This document shows, piece by piece, positions 14,190-18,068 of a stretch of 18,068 nucleotides of DNA. Origin of the DNA: an uncultured Oscillospiraceae bacterium (GTDB lineage: Bacteria > Bacillota > Clostridia > Oscillospirales > Acutalibacteraceae). A model generated the notes under the pieces. The model was not told the DNA's origin. It saw nothing but the letters and a program-made list of their open reading frames with translations, and made no database searches. Location of the stretch: contig UQKB01000030.1 in assembly GCA_900541565.1 (NCBI GenBank), positions 1-18,068 of the forward strand, given 5' to 3'. The stretch's first letter is position 1, and every line of letters starts with the position of its first letter. The translations under genes and the position numbers were made by a program.

Positions 14190-14468
14190 TCATATATCAC
14201 AACAAATGCTGTGCTTTACGCGGTCGTTGACTTCCGCCCTTTTTGCGTTGTTAAAGCGGTCTACCGTACCGACCAGATAGCCGGTGATCCGGCGAATGCG
14301 TTCAATCGGAACCGTTTCAAAATGGCAGGTGAGATCGACGTATTCCCCGTCCAGGTGAATATCCATTGCCTCTATCTTTCTGCCGGGATATTTCTTTTGG
14401 CTGTGGTCAATGTACAGGTCAATCTCTTTCTGCGAAAGCTCGCCGCCTGTTACGTTTACTGCAATCAT
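14190..14468 (-). CDS. Small protein resembling the glycyl-radical tail of anaerobic ribonucleotide reductase (NrdD)
   Basis: 92 residues from the ATG at 14468, chosen because AGGAGG lies about nine bases upstream. The C-terminal part RRITGYLVGTVDR (59-71) and NNAKRAEVNDRVKH (73-86) resembles, from memory, the end of E. coli NrdD, where the motif RRVCGYLG carries the radical glycine; the corresponding residue here would be Gly63. The N-terminal 55 residues (GGELSQKEIDLYIDHSQKKY ...) match no domain I know. The CxxC pairs of the NrdD zinc ribbon are absent; the only cysteines are 48, 89 and 90. Short clostridial proteins of this type are sometimes annotated as anaerobic ribonucleoside-triphosphate reductase. 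It cannot be a reductase alone. A spare-part or regulatory role is possible but unproven. Confidence 0.7.
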   Translation of the reverse strand: MIAVNVTGGELSQKEIDLYIDHSQKKYPGRKIEAMDIHLDGEYVDLTCHFETVPIERIRRITGYLVGTVDRFNNAKRAEVNDRVKHSICCDI

Positions 14469-14514
14469 ACTTTTTCCTCCTCTTTTTAAAATCAATATAT
14501 TGCGTTTTGAGTCC

Positions 14515-14543
14515 ATTATATAACAATATTTTGTTGTTTTCAA
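14515..14543 (-). promoter_or_regulatory. Sigma-A promoter of the NrdD-tail-like gene
   Basis: Minus-strand TTGAAA (14538-14543) and TATAAT (14515-14520), spacer 17. Leader of about 40 bases. It is divergent from the WYL regulator promoter, with about 50 bases between the two -35 boxes. Confidence 0.82.
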
Positions 14544-14595
14544 GTCTATTTTATAAAAACAGGAATAATTTTTATTTTTGTTGAAAAATGTCCGG

Positions 14596-14625
14596 TTGAC
14601 GCTTGCCAAAAGGGTATGTTATAAA
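14596..14625 (+). promoter_or_regulatory. Promoter of the WYL regulator gene
   Basis: TTGACG (14596-14601) and TATAAA (14620-14625), spacer 18. It lies about 110 bases before the ATG, leaving a long leader. Confidence 0.7.
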
Positions 14626-14631
14626 TAAGGT

Positions 14632-14736
14632 AGCTGCTGTGCATGTAAGCAGCGGCACAAGAAAGGAAGACAAGGGGAATCCCCGGACAAAGAAAAAAGA
14701 AACAGCGGTGTACGCGGAAAAAAGGAGGAATGCACC
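14632..14736 (+). promoter_or_regulatory. Structured ~105-base leader of the WYL regulator
   Basis: Two small hairpins are visible: GCTGCT (14633-14638) with AGCAGC (14648-14653), and GGGG (14674-14677) with CCCC (14681-14684). GGTG (14707-14710) can pair with CACC (14733-14736), bracketing the AAGGAGG ribosome binding site. I recognise no riboswitch class. A regulatory role is speculative. Confidence 0.3.
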
Positions 14737-15741
14737 ATGCCAAAAAGCCCAAATCAGAAATTAAAACTTTTATACCTGCTGAAAATTTTGCAGGAAAGAA
14801 CCGACGACGAGCACGCCATTACACTGGCGCAGATTTTGCAGGAGCTGCAGGCTTACGGAATAACGGCGGAACGGAAAAGTATTTACGATGACCTGGAAGC
14901 GCTGCGCGTTTACGGTATAGATGTGGAAATGCGCAAGGGAAAAGGCTATGCGTATTATATTGCAAACCGTACCTTTGAGCTGCCGGAGCTGAAGCTTTTG
15001 GTGGACGCTGTGCAGGCCTCTAAATTTATTACGCATAAAAAATCAAACGAGCTGATCAAAAAGGTAGAGGGCCTTGCAAGCACGTACCAGGCAGGACAGC
15101 TGCAAAGACAAGTTGTTGTGGCAAACCGCGTTAAAACTATGAATGAAAGCATTTACTATAATGTGGACAAGCTGCATGCGGCCATTTCACAGGGAAAACA
15201 GGTTACTTTTTATTACTTTGAATGGGCTGTGTCGTTTACGACCAAGGACAAGCTGAAAAAGCGTTACCGCAAAAACGGCGAAAAATACATTGTAAGTCCA
15301 TGGGCACTAACATGGGATGATGAAAACTATTATTTAGTAGGTTATGACAGCGCGGCAAAGAAAATGAAGCATTACCGCGTGGACAAAATGCAGTCGATTG
15401 AAATTACGCAGGACGACCGCGACGGGCAACGCGTGTTTGACAAATTTGACATAGCGGAATATGTAAAAAAGACGTTTGGCATGTTTGGCGGAGAGGAAGA
15501 GCAGGTCAAGCTGCGTTTTAAAAATGATAAAATCGGTGTGGTGGTAGATCGCTTTGGAAGGGATGTTTTTCTAACGCAGGATGGACACGACGCTTTTGTG
15601 ATCCAGGTTAAGGTTATAACCAGCCCGCAGTTTTATGCATGGCTGTTTGCTCTGGGGGAGGATGTGCAGATCCTTTCCCCGCAAAGTGTGGTCAAGCAGT
15701 TTAAAAAGCAGATGAAAAAGACGATGAAGCAGTATAAGTAG
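14737..15741 (+). CDS. WYL-domain transcriptional regulator
   Basis: 334 residues. Winged helix-turn-helix (about 8-75, with AQILQELQAYGITAERKSIY as the likely HTH), a linker helix region, then the WYL domain (about 140-225) and a C-terminal WCX-type extension (about 250-330). The canonical Trp-Tyr-Leu signature appears as NYYLVGYD (197-204) after SPWALTWDDE. WYL regulators sense ligands, in some cases nucleic acids, and act as repressors or activators in metabolism, DNA damage response or phage defence. The target here is not evident; the divergent small gene and its own leader are the first candidates. AAGGAGG precedes the ATG with good spacing. Confidence 0.92.
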   Translation: MPKSPNQKLKLLYLLKILQERTDDEHAITLAQILQELQAYGITAERKSIYDDLEALRVYGIDVEMRKGKGYAYYIANRTFELPELKLLVDAVQASKFITHKKSNELIKKVEGLASTYQAGQLQRQVVVANRVKTMNESIYYNVDKLHAAISQGKQVTFYYFEWAVSFTTKDKLKKRYRKNGEKYIVSPWALTWDDENYYLVGYDSAAKKMKHYRVDKMQSIEITQDDRDGQRVFDKFDIAEYVKKTFGMFGGEEEQVKLRFKNDKIGVVVDRFGRDVFLTQDGHDAFVIQVKVITSPQFYAWLFALGEDVQILSPQSVVKQFKKQMKKTMKQYK

Positions 15742-15758
15742 GAGACTTCCTTATAGAC

Positions 15759-15792
15759 CGTTTTATAGTACAGGTTATGTGCTATCATAACG
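15759..15792. repeat. Imperfect inverted repeat between the WYL gene and the small ORF
   Basis: CGTTTTATAGTACA and TGTGCTATCATAACG form an imperfect palindrome of about 14 bases per arm just before a strong ribosome binding site. There is no T-tract after it, so a terminator is unlikely. It could be an operator or an RNA hairpin affecting the small ORF. Confidence 0.4.
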
Positions 15793-15809
15793 GTAAAGGG
15801 GGGAGAACC

Positions 15810-15926
15810 ATGCTGGAGGCATGTCTGTTTCTGTTTATAATCAAAGCAGTGGACGAAATTCTAAAAATGATGAAAAAACACAGGCGTTCTACGGGTGTAT
15901 ACCGCAAAAGAAGAACGCTTGGATAA
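15810..15926 (+). CDS. Small ORF, 38 residues, hydrophobic head and basic tail
   Basis: The ATG at 15810 is preceded by GGGGGGAG with ideal spacing. The peptide begins MLEACLFLFIIKAVDEILKM, potentially a short membrane or amphipathic helix, and continues with a strongly basic tail, KKHRRSTGVYRKRRTLG. A stop at 15924-15926 is followed 20 bases later by a strong hairpin. No homologue is recognised. The ribosome binding site, the compact layout and the Arg/Lys-rich tail make it a plausible real small protein, but composition alone cannot prove translation. No convincing promoter of its own was seen; readthrough from the WYL gene is possible. Confidence 0.5.
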   Translation: MLEACLFLFIIKAVDEILKMMKKHRRSTGVYRKRRTLG

Positions 15927-15946
15927 AAGAGAAGCAATATGTAAAT

Positions 15947-15976
15947 AGGCGCGCCGCATATTTGTGCGGCGCGCCT
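15947..15976. terminator. Strong GC-rich hairpin after the small ORF
   Basis: Perfect 12-bp stem AGGCGCGCCGCA with a six-base loop, followed on the plus strand by GTTTGT. The T-tract is weak but the stem is very stable. Probably ends the WYL/small ORF transcript. Confidence 0.65.
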
Positions 15977-15996
15977 GTTTGTAAAGAGAATTTTTC

Positions 15997-16025
15997 TTGC
16001 CTGTGCCCGGCTGCGGTGGTATGAT
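15997..16025 (+). promoter_or_regulatory. Promoter of the flavodoxin-like gene
   Basis: TTGCCT (15997-16002) and TATGAT (16020-16025), spacer 17, 29 bases before the ATG. Confidence 0.6.
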
Positions 16026-16054
16026 AGCTTTGAAAAATAAAAGGAGGCGTCTGT

Positions 16055-16564
16055 ATGAAAGCGGTAATTTTGTATACAACAAAAACGGGAACGGTACAAA
16101 AGTGTGTACAAAGGCTTAAGGACCTGCTTGATGCCGATGCAATAGATCTTTCTCAGCACGGCTGTGAGCTGTCTGCTTACGATACTGTGATTTTGGGCGG
16201 AAGTATACGTATGGGGCGTGTGCAAAAGCCGTTGCGCCGGTTTATGGCTGCAAACGAAGCTGCGCTTACACAGAAAAGGTTGGGGCTGTTTTTATGCAGT
16301 GCTTTTACGGACCAGACAAACATGGAAAGCTATTTTAAAGCAAATTTTCCACAAAGCCTGCGCATGCACGCGCTTATCTGCGCCGGCTTTGGAGGCGAGT
16401 TGGAGCCCGCTTGTTTGAAGGGGATGGACAGGCTGGTTGCCGGGATGGTTGCAAAGCTGCAGGGAGGAATTTCCGTACAGGTGGATGATACGGCCATTGT
16501 ACACTTTGCGCAGAAAATGCAGGCAAAAGATGATGAACCCCAAAAGGGGCAGAGCTGTTTGTGA
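16055..16564 (+). CDS. Flavodoxin-like protein
   Basis: 169 residues with a flavodoxin fold signature. The N-terminal strand MKAVILYTTKTGTVQKC (1-17) includes the FMN-phosphate loop TTKTGTV, then LSAYDTVILGGSIRMGRVQ (39-57) and the LGLFLCSAF strand (76-84). The overall pattern resembles the flavodoxin_5 family that includes HemG-type protoporphyrinogen oxidases, but no heme genes are nearby, so I would not call it HemG. Likely an FMN-dependent electron carrier or oxidoreductase in the cytoplasm. Own promoter and a strong AAAGGAGG site. A 113-base gap separates it from the next gene; in it a 9-base inverted repeat (CGCTTGCAT at 16591 and ATGCAAGCG at 16649) is the only structure seen. Confidence 0.8.
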   Translation: MKAVILYTTKTGTVQKCVQRLKDLLDADAIDLSQHGCELSAYDTVILGGSIRMGRVQKPLRRFMAANEAALTQKRLGLFLCSAFTDQTNMESYFKANFPQSLRMHALICAGFGGELEPACLKGMDRLVAGMVAKLQGGISVQVDDTAIVHFAQKMQAKDDEPQKGQSCL

Positions 16565-16676
16565 GTCCAGCTGGGTAACACTTGAAACAGCGCTTGCATT
16601 TTGCGTATTGACCGCTGGGGAAATTTGGGCCGAAACCAAAACAGCCGGATGCAAGCGGAAATGGAGATGAAGGCAT

Positions 16677-17336
16677 TTGATTACCTTTGAGCAGGTGCGA
16701 AAAAGCGAAGAGATCCGTACGTATATTGAGAAAGCAGACGAATCACTGATTGCAATGGGGTATACCGAGCACAGCTATGCCCATGTAACAAAAGTGGCGG
16801 CTACAGCACGCTATATTCTGCTGACACTGGGCTACCCGGAGCGCGAGGCCGAGCTTGCGCAGATTGCTGGTTTTTTGCATGATATTGGAAACGTTGTCAA
16901 CCGTGTGGACCATGCGCAAAGCGGCGCTGTTATGGCTTTTAGAATTTTGGACCATATGAACGCAAGTCCGCAGGATATAGCGACCATTATCACGGCGATC
17001 GGCAACCATGACGAGGGAACAGCTTATGCAGTCAACCCGGTATGCGCAGCGTTGATTTTGGCGGATAAGAGTGACGTGCGCCGCTCCCGTGTACGAAACA
17101 GCGACATTGCGACCTTCGACATACACGACAGGGTGAATTACTCTGTTGTGGAATCCAGGCTCAACATCAACGAGGCGTGTACGGAAATTGAGCTGCGCCT
17201 GAAAATTGATACGCAGGTTTGTTCGGTAATGAACTATTTTGAAATTTTTTTAAACCGCATGGTACTTTGCCGGAAAGCTGCACAGCGGCTGCAATTGAAA
17301 TTTAAGCTGGTCATCAATGAGCAGCAGCTTTTGTAG
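16677..17336 (+). CDS. HD-domain phosphohydrolase
   Basis: 219 residues from a TTG start. A GGAGATGAAGG run just upstream supplies the ribosome binding site; the ATGs in that run are in another frame and stop quickly. The metal-binding HD signature is complete: His36 (EHSYAHV), His68-Asp69 (FLHDIGN) and Asp130 (ILADKSDV), with further His79 and His111 as in some binuclear HD enzymes. HD proteins hydrolyse phosphate esters, often of nucleotides or cyclic dinucleotides; the substrate here is unknown. The C-terminal part (about 150-219) is not recognised. No partner synthetase is present. It may be cotranscribed with the flavodoxin-like gene, since no clear promoter was seen in the gap. Confidence 0.85.
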   Translation: MITFEQVRKSEEIRTYIEKADESLIAMGYTEHSYAHVTKVAATARYILLTLGYPEREAELAQIAGFLHDIGNVVNRVDHAQSGAVMAFRILDHMNASPQDIATIITAIGNHDEGTAYAVNPVCAALILADKSDVRRSRVRNSDIATFDIHDRVNYSVVESRLNINEACTEIELRLKIDTQVCSVMNYFEIFLNRMVLCRKAAQRLQLKFKLVINEQQLL

Positions 17337-17465
17337 GGCGGGTATCAACATGCCAAAAGGGTGCGCAGCGCGGTGACAGACAGGTGTATAAACGAGAGAA
17401 AGTTGTGTTTTTGTAATGCATGCAGAACTTATCCATAGAAAACCATTAAGATTTGGAGGATGCAA

Positions 17466-18002
17466 ATGAAATATATTCAGATCAGGCAATGGCTGACAGC
17501 GCTGCTGTTGCTTGTGGCGGCGCTGGTTTTTACAGGTTGCCATACGGAAGACGGCGTACAGCCGCATAGCAGCCAGACAACTGTGGAAGAGAGCGCACAA
17601 ACGCAGCATGAGCAGGAGAATATTTCCCAAGAGAAAGGCCGGCCGTCCAGCGGCGCGCAGAGTGAAGCTTCTGCGTCTGCAAGCGAGCAGGAAAACACGC
17701 CGGTACAGCAGGCCCTTACAGGCGTATGGTCGCCCGTGTCTGCTACAGTGGATGGGCAAGATGCGCCGCAGGTTGCCTTAAACAGCGGTGTTTCGTACCG
17801 TTTTGCAGCAGATGGAAGCTTTACCATGCTGATCCATGGGCAAAGCGCAGGAACGGGAACCTATACGGTAAATGGAGAAGAGATCATCTGTGAAATGGAT
17901 GGAGCGACCCAAATGTTTGCCTATCGGGATGGTACGCTTCGCACGCAATATAACGGAGGCAGCGGTTTGGTGATTACCGTGTATGAAAAAACAGGCAGCT
18001 AA
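17466..18002 (+). CDS. Lipoprotein with a C-terminal lipocalin-like beta domain
   Basis: 178 residues from the ATG at 17466, preferred over the ATG at 17460 because GGAGG abuts the earlier one and is six to seven bases from the later one. The signal peptide (about 1-24, LLLLVAALVFTGC) ends in a lipobox with Cys25 as the likely lipidated residue. Residues about 26-85 are a Ser/Gln/Glu-rich linker. The C-terminal ~90 residues (LTGVWSP ... YRFAADGSFTM ... GTGTYTVNGEEIIC ... VITVYEK) look like a small beta-barrel of the lipocalin-like DUF5640 kind. Surface-attached; function unknown. The 17337-17459 gap shows no convincing promoter. Confidence 0.8.
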   Translation: MKYIQIRQWLTALLLLVAALVFTGCHTEDGVQPHSSQTTVEESAQTQHEQENISQEKGRPSSGAQSEASASASEQENTPVQQALTGVWSPVSATVDGQDAPQVALNSGVSYRFAADGSFTMLIHGQSAGTGTYTVNGEEIICEMDGATQMFAYRDGTLRTQYNGGSGLVITVYEKTGS

Positions 18003-18041
18003 AAAAGAAAGAGAAAGTGAATTGTCAAACTAAGTGCAACA

Positions 18042-18060
18042 GGAATTGAGCTCAAGTTCC
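18042..18060. repeat. Short inverted repeat at the right edge
   Basis: GGAATTGAG and CTCAAGTTCC pair with one bulged base around a central TTGAGCTCAA palindrome. It may be the start of a terminator for the lipoprotein gene, but the window ends before a T-tract could be seen. Confidence 0.3.
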
Positions 18061-18068
18061 CATAATTC

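Noticed and set aside
16055..16564. Assigning the flavodoxin-like protein as HemG
   Set aside because: Fold similarity only; no heme biosynthesis genes nearby, and this fold is shared by many FMN proteins.

Overview
The window looks like a chromosomal stretch from an anaerobic, probably gut-dwelling clostridium of the Ruminococcaceae/Oscillospiraceae type. The reasons are dockerin-bearing secreted alpha-amylases of the kind known from the Ruminococcus bromii amylosome, consensus sigma-A promoters with strong AGGAGG ribosome binding sites, AT-rich intergenic DNA, a MetH whose activation domain is a separate gene, and a paired radical-SAM/DUF4130 repair operon. I see no tRNA, rRNA, CRISPR array or transposase.

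Left part (1-6031, minus strand): two tandem paralogous secreted amylases, each with its own promoter and a nearly identical leader. The upstream one (2719-5769) has an AmyE-type GH13 catalytic domain. Its ancestral CBM26 appears to be split by two almost identical starch-binding modules, and it ends in a dockerin. The downstream one (1-2383, cut by the window edge) has an intact CBM26 and then a dockerin that is followed by another PT-rich linker, so more protein lies beyond the window.

Middle-left (6074-8274, minus strand): a two-gene operon coding for a radical SAM protein and its DUF4130 partner, both tied by family to DNA metabolism. The promoter carries two exact copies of a LexA-type box, and the radical SAM protein ends with a canonical sliding-clamp-binding pentapeptide. 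Together these suggest an SOS-induced repair system acting at replicating DNA. This is the most interesting unit in the window.

Centre (8349-13557, plus strand): a membrane protein with a Gly-rich segment, a TIM44-like domain and a zinc ribbon, then metF, the free-standing MetH reactivation domain and metH. The last three form the folate-to-methionine methyl transfer module. Strong hairpins follow.

Right part (13582-18068): two small minus-strand genes. One is an Ala/Lys/Thr-rich basic protein with a perfect consensus promoter; the other is a 92-residue protein resembling the glycyl-radical tail of anaerobic ribonucleotide reductase. A WYL-domain transcription regulator is divergent to them. 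Next come a previously uncalled 38-residue basic ORF with a strong ribosome binding site, a flavodoxin-like protein, an HD-domain phosphohydrolase and a lipoprotein.
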